NCBI GenBank assembly: GCA_017590115.1
Contig: JAGGNK010009114.1
Coordinates: forward strand, 22,573,978-22,637,977
Direction: 5' to 3'
Length of the DNA stretch: 64,000 nucleotides
Source of the DNA: Montifringilla adamsi
Taxonomy: Eukaryota; Chordata; Aves; Passeriformes; Passeridae
Below are positions 12,801-22,700 of this stretch, one piece after another. Positions within the stretch are counted from its first letter, which is position 1. The number at the start of each line of letters is the position of its first letter. A program made the position numbers and the translations under genes. Below the pieces are notes generated by a model. That model saw nothing but the letters and a program-made list of their open reading frames with translations. It had not been told where the DNA came from and did not search any database.

Positions 12801-13262
12801 TAACAAAATATGCTACAGCCTGCCTGAAAAAACAGAGCCTGTGTGGACAAGCCTCAGTTTTGTGCCACCTGTTTTCTGAAGAATAAAAAATGTAGAAAAA
12901 GATAAATACTGTGACTGAAAAGAGGTATAAAAGTGCAGTCTAAGTTATTCTTAAAGCTGTGTACAAGATAATTGTCTGGGTTTAGTAAGTCAAATAACCA
13001 TATACCATATTTCTTTATTGTACCAAATCATTTGTTCACCTAATGCAATATCCTGCCTCCAGAAGTGGCCAATAATTGATATTTGGAAGAGATAAACACT
13101 ACACAACACACAGAGCTGTAAATAATGTCTAGGAAACATTTTTCTTATGCAGGCTACGAACCTTCTTCGTTCTCATTTGTGTAGACCCAAGTGCAAATTA
13201 AATACTGATGCTTCTTACCTGGTTTTTCCTAGAGCTTTGTCTGACTGATAAATTTCTTCCAT
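3747..13262 (-). CDS. MAP3K19: MAP3K19 (YSK4/RCK), mitogen-activated protein kinase kinase kinase 19, 7 coding exons
   Basis: A STE-family MAP3K-type serine/threonine kinase with a long disordered N-terminal region and a C-terminal kinase domain. Exons in transcript order on the minus strand are 13277-13219 (start Met at 13262), 12437-12199, 11616-11573, 9533-7095, 5873-5721, 5505-4808 and 3813-3747. All junctions are GT-AG and the phases agree, giving 1,228 codons (1,227 aa). The human protein is longer, mainly at the N-terminus. Diagnostic matches are the kinase domain, the GIYEMFGTPVY motif in the large exon and an SCPESNIS stretch. The start is the first in-frame Met of the chain I could trace; an undetected 5' coding exon, or one between 7095 and 5873, is possible. 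The gene is divergent from RAB3GAP1. In mammals it can activate JNK and ERK cascades. The gene identity is certain; the N-terminus is not. Confidence 0.93.
3921..3943 (+). repeat. (ATT)n microsatellite
   Basis: A perfect run of about 7.7 ATT units in the last MAP3K19 intron, 110 nt upstream of the terminal exon's acceptor (minus strand). Confidence 0.9.
4808..5505 (-). CDS. MAP3K19: MAP3K19 main kinase-domain exon
   Basis: 698 nt encoding residues 974-1205 of the predicted protein. Visible kinase elements are the end of the glycine-rich loop (VYCG), the VAIK-type lysine in LIAVKQ (Lys988), the catalytic loop VHRDIKGNN (His1083-Arg-Asp1085), the metal-binding loop LIDFGCARR (Asp1103-Phe-Gly), the activation segment with GTPYWMAPEV, and SDIWSVGCTVFEMATGKPP. 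All residues needed for catalysis are present, so an active kinase is expected. The acceptor is TGTAG before GTGTAC; the donor is CAG followed by GTATGG. Confidence 0.96.
5721..5873 (-). CDS. MAP3K19: MAP3K19 exon carrying the glycine-rich loop
   Basis: 153 nt (51 codons), phase 0 at both ends, residues 923-973. It reads QSYSKAFLASNEEKG..., then TWTRGEVLGKGAYGT, where GKGAYG is the nucleotide-binding loop that continues into the next exon. The donor is ACG followed by GTAAGT. The acceptor has a tandem CAAGCAG, so the exon may begin at 5873 (with Gln923) or at 5870 (without it); both keep the frame. Confidence 0.9.
6267..6312 (+). repeat. 19-bp minisatellite in a MAP3K19 intron
   Basis: Two perfect copies of a 19-bp unit (GAAAATGAAAATGAATGAT) and a third partial copy. 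The unit itself contains repeated GAAAAT. It has no visible function and lies between the kinase exons and the large exon. Confidence 0.85.
7095..9533 (-). CDS. MAP3K19: MAP3K19 large central exon (disordered regulatory region)
   Basis: 2,439 nt, 813 codons, phase 0 at both ends. It starts after a TTACAG acceptor with FHLPPVTCQ and ends ...NSALEK at a GAAG/GTAAAAG donor. The sequence is rich in Ser, Lys, Glu and Gln and looks mostly unstructured. The best conserved island is the DLKYTDMFKIIN...GPGIYEMFGTPVYSRVR segment (roughly 8,090-8,190), which matches human MAP3K19 closely, as does DELLCCLAKELLMLEEKD near the 3' end. Elsewhere conservation with mammals is weak, which is normal for this gene. 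Clustered Lys-rich and Cys-containing stretches (KKQSCSCSCKN) have a counterpart in human. Confidence 0.94.
11400..11461 (+). repeat. A-rich low-complexity tract
   Basis: A run of A with interspersed C (CAAAC-type units and CCCCC blocks) in a MAP3K19 intron, just left of the 44-nt exon. It may be a decayed poly(A) tail of a retrotransposon, but no body is recognisable. Confidence 0.7.
11573..11616 (-). CDS. MAP3K19: MAP3K19 44-nt exon
   Basis: A small exon between a TTTTAAG acceptor and a TCTGAG/GTAAGAG donor. It encodes LSITTLKTRNKKSE after a split Arg codon. It was found because the flanking exons do not join in frame: 12199 ends in phase 1 while 9533 begins in phase 0. This 44-nt piece (2 + 14 codons) repairs the frame exactly. 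No database match was possible, so support is splice sites plus phase. Confidence 0.75.
12199..12437 (-). CDS. MAP3K19: MAP3K19 N-terminal exon with the conserved SCPESNIS stretch
   Basis: 239 nt from a CCTTTTAG acceptor to an AAA/GTAAGTT donor. It reads QIAPTSRAWPDQQ..., then FSFLLQTSCPESNISTS, ending ...IIKAQIQQ. The middle part aligns with human GFLLPRSCLELNISKS, which places it in the N-terminal region of MAP3K19. It begins in phase 2 and ends in phase 1. Confidence 0.85.
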
Positions 13263-13277
13263 TATATTGTCTGCATT
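13219..13277 (-). CDS. MAP3K19: MAP3K19 first traced coding exon
   Basis: 59 nt from a GCTTTTCAG acceptor to an AACCAG/GTAAGAAG donor; it reads NADNIMEEIYQSDKALGKT plus two bases. It joins the next exon in frame through a split Ser codon. The Met at 13262-13260 is the first in-frame ATG of the chain. Human MAP3K19 carries about a hundred more residues before this point, so translation may begin further upstream in an exon I did not find. The CDS start here is therefore provisional. Confidence 0.7.
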
Positions 13278-13810
13278 CTGAAAAGCAACAACACTCCCAC
13301 AACCTGCAGTAATACATCAATATTTGCATAAAAGCAAATTAATTCCCGTAACACATGCAAATGTAGTTATTTCGGGGCATTAAAACATTATTATAAAGAA
13401 GTATCAGGAAAAGAAACAAAAGCAAGTTACATTTCACAAATTTTTTAAATTTATTGATATGTCAATGTATAATTTTGAATTCTTTTTATTTCTTTGGTAA
13501 GTTTATTAGTTCAATGGGCTACAAAAGCAAAGAATATCTTTAAAAAAGCCAGTTACAGCTCCTATCTCAGGAGAACAGAAATAGAATACAAATATTGACA
13601 GAAACTCTACAGAAGTAGAGCATTTAAAAATATTAAAAACAATCCAAATCTTAGGCCTTTACAAAGGTAGAAACGTACTCTGAGTTTGATTTTGTATTTT
13701 TTATGGTTGCTAAGTTTTGACAAATAGCCAAATTTCAAGTTGTTACTGTACTTTTCCAGCCTCAGATCTACATTTTACACTTTAAACATGTAAGCTTTGG
13801 GTTAGACTAC

Positions 13811-13881
13811 CTTTTTTGCTTCTCCTCTTATTTTGTTTGTTGTCAGACATACTGTCCTTAAATGTATTAGCGCCCAGAAAC
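13811..13881 (-). other. MAP3K19: Probable MAP3K19 5' exon (71 nt, non-coding or uORF-bearing)
   Basis: A TTTTCTTTTCAG acceptor and an AAAAAAG/GTAGTC donor delimit 71 nt. It contains an ATG opening MSDNKQNKRRSKK, but this frame does not match the main frame when joined to the 59-nt exon and stops after about 52 codons. The frame that does match the main ORF is open through the exon but has no Met. It is best read as 5' UTR; a missing intermediate exon could change this. Confidence 0.5.
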
Positions 13882-14753
13882 CTGAAAAGAAAACTGTTAA
13901 TTGATTTCTAATTCATGTACACAGTGTTACATTATATTTCATTTTTTGAGAGAAAACTAAGACAAAAACATTTTAAAAGTACTTGAAATTATTCAAAGCA
14001 CCATAATTTAGCATCTAATCCCTTTCCTGTGAATGCACAGAACCAAAGAGCTCAGAAAGTTTTTAGAGGTAAAACCACAACATATGCTATGTTGAATTTG
14101 ACTTGAAAGGGCTTTACTCTTAATTAGAAGATTTCAATGTTCTTTTCCTATGTCTCATCAGCAGTAACTGTGGGAAAGGAGCTGGCTGTCACCCTCCTGG
14201 TCAGCACAGCTGTGTGTGGGTAATACTGACCCTGACACAGTCACCACTGCTCTGGGCTGTGGTGAGTGTGCTGGGAGCTGCTTCAGAATTCTAAAAACAC
14301 CAACTCTCTTTTCCAAGATTAAACTCTAACTCTAACAATACCATAAGATGACAGTGGCCTAAACAACACAGAACAAACCCAAAGTGCAGACTGGTAAAGA
14401 AGAAACACGAGAGGGTTAAGTCAAAGGATTGGGAGTTTTGAAATTCTAGAAAGCTAATTCTTAAAAGAAAATTAATCCCAGTTAATAGTTTTAATGGATT
14501 TGGGAGTCTTCCTGAAAGACATAGTGAACTTCAGTTTTTCTAGTGGCAAGAATACAAATCAAAGACACTGAAATTAGGTATAGAGGTAGCTATAGAAGCC
14601 AGCACTCTTGATGTCTCATGCTAAAGGCCATACAATCCTTTACAATGTTCATCCCATTATGTTCACCTGTTAAGAGTCAGATGGTGAACTTCCTAAAAAC
14701 TTTTTTTTTTTTTATATACAAAAAACCCCTTCAAAATAATAACAGAATGTTCT

Positions 14754-14813
14754 GTAAAAAGGCAGAATCTTACAAATCTTATCTGTAAAAAGGCAGAATC
14801 TTACAAATCTTAC
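14754..14813 (+). repeat. 30-bp tandem duplication next to a MAP3K19 splice donor
   Basis: Two copies of a 30-bp unit beginning CTGTAAAAAGGCAGAATC lie directly on the intron side of the donor at 14814. The right copy ends in the functional donor (CAGGTAAG on the minus strand). The corresponding site of the left copy reads CAGATAAG, one base from a second donor. Confidence 0.9.
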
Positions 14814-14930
14814 CTGGTTCTTCAGCACTGAAAACTGAAAGAGGCACAGCAATCCAAAGGGGAATTAGAAAGCATTTTCAGCTCGCAGCTGCCTTCCTTT
14901 GCTGGCCAGCGAGGAGTTCCACAGCAATGA
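14814..14930 (-). other. MAP3K19: Probable MAP3K19 5'-terminal exon
   Basis: The donor GAACCAG/GTAAGATT at 14814 ends a stretch that precedes the 71-nt exon. The right edge is approximate because the transcription start cannot be seen. It contains a 17-codon upstream ORF beginning MLSNSPLD. It lies about 1 kb from the RAB3GAP1 start codon in divergent orientation, so the two genes probably share promoter DNA. Confidence 0.45.
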
Positions 14931-15439
14931 CACACACTTTGGTTTTGTTTTCGGCTGTTTCCCCGAGTGCGGGGCAGGCAGGAGCCATTCCCGAGGCAGC
15001 TCCGGTGCAGGCAGCCCGGGGCCGGTGAGTTTACAGCGTGTCGCCCGGGTAACCCCTCACCCCGCGGAACCCGGCTGGCAGCACTTTAATTCAAGGAGCA
15101 GCAGTGACCTGTGAAAACAAACACAGCCGAGCTGAACCGCAGCACTTCAGGCTCTGATCACAGCTTCTCTCAGCACACAAACCAAACCCTATTTCTATCT
15201 TATGTTTGCCTCCGTTTATGCTTTTAAGAAGATTTATGCTCCGTTTATGCTTTTAAACCTGGTATGTTTCCACGTAATTTTTACTTCGCACTCAGTCCCC
15301 TCTCGAGTATTTGTAATATCCTTTCAGCCGCAGATTTTAAGAGTATTTCCTTTTTTTTTTTTTTTTTTTAAAGTAACAGACTATGCTAAGGGACAAGACA
15401 GGATAAAAGAGGTATAGTGGGCTCAAGCTCACTTAAAAG

Positions 15440-16340
15440 GGTGCTTAAAGGAGCTGCTTTGCTGGATGCCAGAAGGATTTCGCCGTTCCCCGAGTGACAC
15501 AAGCGACGGGCAAGGCTTTGGATTCGGCGGGCACAGGGACACCAGTCCTGGGGGACACCTCAGCCCCCGGCTGGCTGACAAGGGCTGTGTAGCTCTTACA
15601 TCTGAGGGAGCCCTTCTCGACTCTCGCTGACGGAGCCGGAGAATCTGAGGGAGCAGACCCTGCTTCAGCTTCGCGCCGGTGTGAAGCGACTGCGCCCGCG
15701 GGCGTCCCCGTGAGGGGCTGCAGCCGGCCGGGAAACAAAGACACGGCGTGGGGAACCCGGGGAGACGGGAGCCAGGCTGTGCGTGAACCCCACCAGGACG
15801 ACCGAAAAAGCACAAAAGAAACATATTGCGAGAGGAAACTGAGCTGCGAAAGAGCCCAGGAACAGCGAGCTGTGAGGGAGGTCTGCGCTTTGAGGAGGCG
15901 CCGCCCTCCGCCACGTTCCCGGCAGCCTCCGCCGCTGGGGGGGGGGGCCGGCAGCGGCGCAAGATGGCGGCGGACAGCGACGTGAGTGTCTGTCCCGCTC
16001 CTCCCGCTCCCTCCCCGTTCCCCGACTCTCCTTCTGTCTCCCCCTGCTCTCTCCGCTCACCGCCTCTCCCGCTCTCTCCCCGCAGCCCGAGTCGGAGGTG
16101 TTCGAGATCACGGACTTCACCACCGCCTCCGAGTGGGAGAGGTAGGTGCTGCCGCGCCCCTCACTCGGCGCGCGGTGCCGCGGGGGCTCCGCCGAGCCCG
16201 GCCCGGCTGCTCCTGCCGGGGACAGCCGAACCCCGCGGATCGGCCGCTCCCCGAGCCGGGAGCACCGGGAGCCCTTCCCGGAGCCTTTTCCCGCAGCCTT
16301 TTCCCGGCTGTTCCGCGTTAGGCTCAGGCCGCAGCCGAGG
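15440..16340. promoter_or_regulatory. CpG island, divergent promoter region of RAB3GAP1 and MAP3K19
   Basis: A sharp rise in GC and CpG density in an otherwise AT-rich window. It covers RAB3GAP1 exons 1 and 2 and the sequence upstream, includes an 11-G run at 15937-15947, and ends inside intron 2. No TATA box is evident, which suits a housekeeping-type promoter. It is the only such island in the window apart from isolated GC-rich exons. Confidence 0.8.
15961..15971 (+). promoter_or_regulatory. RAB3GAP1: YY1-type motif spanning the RAB3GAP1 start codon
   Basis: AAGATGGCGGC is an exact match to the well-known YY1 core and its flanks, and the ATG inside it is the RAB3GAP1 initiator. Such sites just downstream of the transcription start are common in TATA-less promoters of ubiquitously expressed genes. 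Confidence 0.7.
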
Positions 16341-19300
16341 AGCGGCTTAAGAGGCTCTAGTCGAGCTGTTTCTGAACTTAGCGAAAGGTCCAGTTTAATA
16401 CCTGTTTGCAAGGGATTAGAATATACATTCACAAGGCTTATGTGTTTTCTAAGTAGCTGTCTGATTGTTAAGACAGTCATCTCATAGCTGAAGCTTTTAA
16501 GAGTTAGTAGAACAATGTACGAAGAAATTTAAGGCGAAGAATTCTCTTGCACTGTGAATGTATTATTTTTTTAATGCTTTCTCCAATAGTGATAACGTTT
16601 AAGACAGGAGACCAGAGATTTCAAGTGCTGTGCTTTAAATCTGAATTTAGTGATAATTTTGTCTTAAATGCTTGTTCATCTGTTAACAATGAAACAGGAG
16701 TTATGTGCTGCAGATGTTACGTGCTGTAGTACCAGAAAAAGAAAAAGGTGAGATTCTTAAAACAGTCAAAAGATGCTCATAGCTAAAAGTAACTGTCATG
16801 TAAAAGATGCTCATACCTAAAAGTAACTGTCATGTAAAATTTAAGCATAGAAATACTCTTTTGTGTACAAGGAAGCAGTTTTTCTGGCTTTACTGTGATA
16901 CTTGTGGTGTTTCGTTTTTTTCTTCTTTGGGCTTTTCTAAGGAATTCCATAGCTGAACAACATACTGCATGCTTTGAGGTGGCTGAATTATAATACAGGT
17001 TTATTGTTCAGCAGATTTTAATGCCTTTTTTCCCTCCTAATAGATTTATTTCAAAAATAGAAGAAGTATTGAATGACTGGAAACTTATTGGGATTTCTTC
17101 TGGCAAACCTCTAGAGAAGGTCAGTTACTTCTGAACTTTCCTGTAGAATTTGAATTGCTAATTGTTGCTGTATTTGTTAATGCACACATGTATTTCATCT
17201 ATTGCTGTTTTCTTAGGTGTGGCAGATAATGACTTTATTGGGGAATTTCACTTGTAGACGTGTCAATTTGACAAAACAATTGCTGTAAATTCATTGGTCG
17301 ATCATCTACCAAACAGGCTGTTTCCCTGACAAAGATGGATCTTTCTGTAGGGCTTAGAGATTTTTTTTTTAATTCTAAGTTTGAATCTGGAAACATGCTC
17401 TAAGCTGCTCTAAATACTCTTTTTGTCCTGCTTTGTGCCTTTGTCACACTTCATGTACTTATGGCTGAGGTTTGCACAGTGCTAGTTGTGACTCAGTGTG
17501 CTTCATAGATGGGAGAGATTTTTTCAGAGTCTAATTAGAGCCTTTGTGATGCTTTCTCAGTCCTGTGAAATGCAGAGGAAATTGCTGAGCTCTTCTGCAC
17601 AGCAATGCAGATACACTCAGCTGGTTTGTATGGAATGGCTGCTGTGTTTCCAGGGGAATCTCATTGCTCTTCATTCTAGTCAGGCACAGAGTATTTGGAA
17701 TAAAACTTGTGTTATCTAATGAACTGCGTATTAGCTGTCCCTGTATTCCTGCATGTCCTCTTTTCTAGACCAGAGCTCTCCTCTTAACACCCTGTGAGAT
17801 CAAAGGATTGTCCAAGTTGCTTTTAGTAGGAGTAGTGGTGCTGATTTTTTTAAACATTCCCATGTCGAATTTTTGTTTAAAAATTAATTATTCTTACATG
17901 TTTGTTTTTTTTTTTTTATTGTAAGAATTAATTATTCTTAGGAGTTTTGTAAGTTGTAGATAAAAGTAATAATTTGTTGGTGAAAGTAAATATGAAGGTA
18001 ATATTTGCACAGAATAGTTTAGATACGGATAAAATCCCAGGTGGGAAACTTCTGTCTCTGGGCAAAATTGAGGGTACATATCTTCAGATGTACAGTTGCA
18101 TATGGGAGGATGCAGTCTTTATTGCCATATAGTTCTGAAGAATGCAAGATGGTATTTGATTTTTGGAATGAACATGATTATTGGCAACATGGATTTTAGC
18201 AGCCAGCTACCTTTATAATGAAGAGCTTTGAGAATTGCTTATTGAAATTAAGTCATGCTGAGCCATTAGGCAGCAGAAAAATGTGAATCAACATTATTGA
18301 TCATATGGGCAGTATTTAAAAGACTAGTTTTAAAGACTTTTAAAGACTAGTGAATCTTAACCTAAATTTATGAGGTAATACCTTCTTTTTTTATATGCAG
18401 GGTATATTTACCACAGGAACATGGGAAGAGAGATCAGATGAAATTTCATTTGCAGACTTCAAATTCTCAGTTACCCATCATTATCTTGTACAAGAACCCA
18501 GTGACAAAGAAGGGAAAGAAGAGCTGGGAGAAGGTACCTGATAGTTCCCTTCCGTAGTTGTAAGGATAATGAGAGAAGACAGTGTCACAATGTGGAGTCC
18601 ACAGTGTGCTGATTTGTGTCTGTGTGGGATTTTCTCAGGTCTGATGAGTGTGATCTGACATGTCTGCTTTTAGTTTGCTTTGCATTCACACAGTGAATTA
18701 CAAGGCAATTGTAAGTGATCTGGATGGATGTGATGATGCATTGATTGTGTATCAATTTTTGTCACAGATGCCCTTCCTCTGCCAATGCAGGACTTGCTGT
18801 GCATGAACAATGACTTTCCTCCTCGAGCCCACTGTCTGGTGAGATGGTATGTGTGCTGCCTCTCATCTCTACTGCAAATGAGCATAGCAGCTGGAAAATC
18901 TGGCACAATCAGTTGTGCGTTTGTTTTTCCAGTTAAAAGTTAAAGCTTAAGTAAATTGTTTCTTTGTACTGGACACAAGAAAGGAATGCAAAAAAAGTCT
19001 GGTATAGTGGGCCTATCTTTAATTTGGTTGTTTTTTTTTTTTTTTTTTTTTCCCAAATATTTGTCTCAATTTCATAGGTGTTTTTCCAGTTAAAAGTTAA
19101 AGCTTAAGTAAATTGTTTCTTTGTACTAGACACAAGAAAGGAATGCAAAAAAAGCCTGGTATAGTGGGCCTATCTTTAATTTGGTTTTTGGTTTTTTTTT
19201 TTCCCCAAATATTTGTCTCAATTTCATAGATTAACCAGGCTTTTATATATGTAATATTTAGGTACGTTCTTAAAAAGGAAAGCTGCACCACCTTAACAAA

Positions 19301-19775
19301 CAGTTATATTCTTAGTAATGCAAATGTTGAGCACATAATAGGATTGGTTCTAGAGAGCTTGGTTTTATGTATAAACAGTTTCAGTCACTATGAACATAAA
19401 CTGGAAAACCTCAGGACTGCTAGACCTGGAAGTCCTCCCAGTCAAACACATTACAGTGTTGGAATGGATTTGCAGCACTCCATACCCACTCAGTTCTTGA
19501 CCTCTCTAAAAATAAAGAGGTACTTGCATCAAATTAACAGATTCACAATCTGTTGGTGATAATTAGGTTCTCCAGGTCGCAATATTTTTAAAGAGTCGTG
19601 TTTCAGCTGGCTTGCCAGGGACTAGAAATGTACTTTTTTCTCTTTGTCTCTCAAGGTACGGCTTACGTGAGTTTGTGGTTATTGCTCCAGCTGCAAATAA
19701 CGATGCTGTTATTAGTGAATCCAAGTGCAACCTCTTGCTGAGTTCCATTTCCATTGCACTGGGCAACACTGGCTG
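15964..19775 (+). CDS. RAB3GAP1: RAB3GAP1 exons 1-6 (N-terminal region)
   Basis: Exons 1-6 encode about residues 1-160. Exon 1 has six codons (MAADSD); exon 2 reads PESEVFEITDFTTASEWE. Exon 3 holds FISKIEEVLNDWKLIG, exon 4 the FADFKFSVTHHYLVQEPS stretch, exon 5 MNNDFPPRAHCLVRW and exon 6 YGLREFVVIAPAANNDAV. All are near-identical to human. Relative to human, exon 3 has ISSGKPLEK for NSLGKPLEK and exon 5 has DALPLPMQDLLCMNN. Introns 4 and 5 are the AT-rich ones, and intron 5 carries a recent tandem duplication. Confidence 0.95.
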
Positions 19776-22700
19776 GTAGGTGAAAGCATAAACATTTTTA
19801 CATTTTTACAGGTAAAACTCCAGCATACTGCATTGGTGAGGAAAAAGTATTAAATTGTTAGCAAAATATATTCAGAGGTTTTTGTTTATTTGCACTGTAA
19901 TATTGTTAGAGAAGGATTGAAGAAATCCCCATGTGTAAAGATTGAATCAATGTTTTCTTTATTTTAATTATTGTTTGAAAACCTTTGGGGCTGTTAAAAG
20001 CTACTAGAAGTTGTAGGAATAATATGTAATTTATAAAACATCACTTTTGCAAGAGGATTTCTTCCCTGTGTGTAGTAACAGTAACTTCCTAATTTTCCTC
20101 AAAAATTGTATAGATTGAAAATGAGGTAAGCGAAGTCATGGAGCAGGCTGTGATTGTGGCATGGCAATTTGTTGGGCATTCTGTTTAATGACATTAACAG
20201 GGATTTTCTGTGATTCCTGGGAAGTCTTTCAAAGTGTGTAAGAGGAAATATATTTTAAAGGTTGAAGTTACGCTAGAATATTCAGCTAGTTGTAGAGACT
20301 ACGAGGCAGCAGGACACTTAAATGATCTGAAGTCTTCCTGTTCTGCAGTCAGGTGCCGCTGTTTGTGCAGATCCATCACAAGTGGCGCCGCATGTACGTG
20401 GGGGAGTGCCAGGGCCCGGGCGTTCGCACCGACTTCGAGATGGTTCATCTGCGCAAGGTGCCCAGCCAGTACACCCATCTGTCAGGGCTGCTGGACATCT
20501 TCAAAACCAAGATTGTGAGTACAAAACTGATGTTAGGTATTTAATGTAATATTTATATTTATTTACTCTTTACATTGGATTTGTTCTCTGGTATTTTGAA
20601 GGGCTGCCCTTTGACGCCTCTGCCTCCAGTTAGCATGGCTATTCGCCTTACCTTTGTGCTCCAGGACTGGCAGCAGTACTTCTGGCCACAGCAGCCACCA
20701 GGTAGGAGACTTTTGTCCTCAGAATAACTCATTTTCAGTCAATGCTAAGGAAAATATTTGTGTATCTTGCCAGAAGAATTCTAACATTTTCTGCTTTTGT
20801 AGGAAAGGCTTCAGTCCAATCCCACTCTGTATGATGGGCAAGCCACCTTAAAGCTTGCTCTCAGGTTGTAGCTCATGGCTGGGACAGGTGTTTTGGGTAG
20901 GGCTGTGCCTGGAAACAGGTTAGTCAGCATTTAGAAATACAATGATGTTTCTAAAATGGTGGTATCTATGTGGAATGAAAAGGGTGACTGAATCTGTGAA
21001 GAATTCTGCCCTGGCTTTCTTAGGGAAATGTTTAGATTAATATTCTGGAAGATGCTGGTACTTTGTGGGAGTTTTTGTCAATTGTTTCCATAAAGTATTC
21101 TGATACTTCACTATCTAAGTGTATTAATAGTGGGAAAAGCAGAAAATACTATATGGACCTCACTTGAGATAAAGGTTTTGATTATTGTTGACTCAATACT
21201 AAATTTAGTGCAGGAGGAATTTCTGAACAAGTCTTTTGTTATGGTAGCCTTGCATGAAGGGGAGAAATAATATATAGACTGAAATTTAAAGTATATAGAG
21301 CAGACTTGACAAATTTTTGATGTAAAGTGATGCTGTTTAGGAAAACCAGAGGCAGTTACTTGTTTGGTAGTCTCAAAATGATCTCTTTTATTCTTGATGG
21401 TGGTGCTGTCTTCCTTGAGTATCAAGGATTTGGTTTTAACAGACCTGTTTTTAAATAGGTAGTAGCAGAAAATAAATTATAAACTTCTCAAAGGCAAACA
21501 AACCCATAGGAAAAAGGTAGATATTAGTTCCTCTTTAACATCAATTTTATTAGTGATGTGATGTTTTAGGTACAAGGTGGTGGAACAGTTAAAATGCCCA
21601 AGTTCTTTTCTTGACTTGGTAGCAGTTTTACATAACAAGCTTGAGGTATTTAGGGTACATTTGGAGAGACAGAACTCATGTGGCCTTGGTTATCTAATTG
21701 TTTGGCTTTCCTTTGCTTAAAAAAATACAGTAATCAAAATCCTGTGTTTTGAAGAAGTGTGCAGTGAGATTGATTCTGTGCTCTGTAGCTAAGGAATGTA
21801 TATTGAACATGTTTAAAGAGAGTCCTGCTTATTAGAGAGAGAAAATCAGTGCTGTTTTAAATGATAGTTCCTCTTTGGTTAACCAAGCTTAAAGAACTTG
21901 GGAAATGAATTAGACAGATTTTATCTTTTTATTGTTTCTGCAGATACAAAATCTATTTTCTGTAGTCTCTCTGCCTTGCTGTAGTTATTCAGTAAGTCAG
22001 GATCTCAGGTTTGTCATGGATGAGTTGTACCACTCTGATCATATTTCTTGATTGGAGCAGTTTGAGTAACTTTCACTCCTTTAGTAGCAGTGTTGTGGTT
22101 AAGGGAGCCAGTGTCAAAGTGAGTTGCAGAAACTGGAGATGGACAGCATCAGTTCTGCTGTTGCTACATGCAGTTGTGGTTTTATGTTCACTGGGAAGAA
22201 CTAGACCTGTAACTTATAACCATCACTCAATTAGCTCTTCTCTGAAGATAAATAAATAAATAAAACCAAAGAATTCAAAAGTCTTTTATCTTCTCTGCAA
22301 AAGAAAATGTAATTAAGTTATCCAGATTCTTCATCTGTGCTAATACCTCACTTGTTTTGTTTGTAAACAGTTTGCCAGATGCAGTTAAAATTGCAGATCA
22401 GATGCTGTAACAGCATTATTATAATGGCATTACAATACATTATTATTATTGCCCACTTTAATTTTTGTTAAGTGGAGGCTGTCTGGTTTTGATTCATGTA
22501 TTTGAAGGCTATAACATGGGAATGCCTGAGGGTGCTGGGAGGCATCTCTAAGTACCTGGGACTACAGGGAGTCCCCCAGATTATTTGATTAAGTCCTCTT
22601 TTGATAAAATTGTCAACTTTTAAAAATAACTGTTTTTTCACTCTGCAGAGTTGCTCTTCCAGAGTCTTCCTTTTCTGCTTGGAATTGATTTCCTGCCCAA

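Noticed and set aside
15429..16487. Several long open frames on both strands in the CpG island
   Set aside because: Stop codons are rare in GC-rich DNA. The frames overlap one another on both strands, and only the short RAB3GAP1 exons 1-2 have homology.
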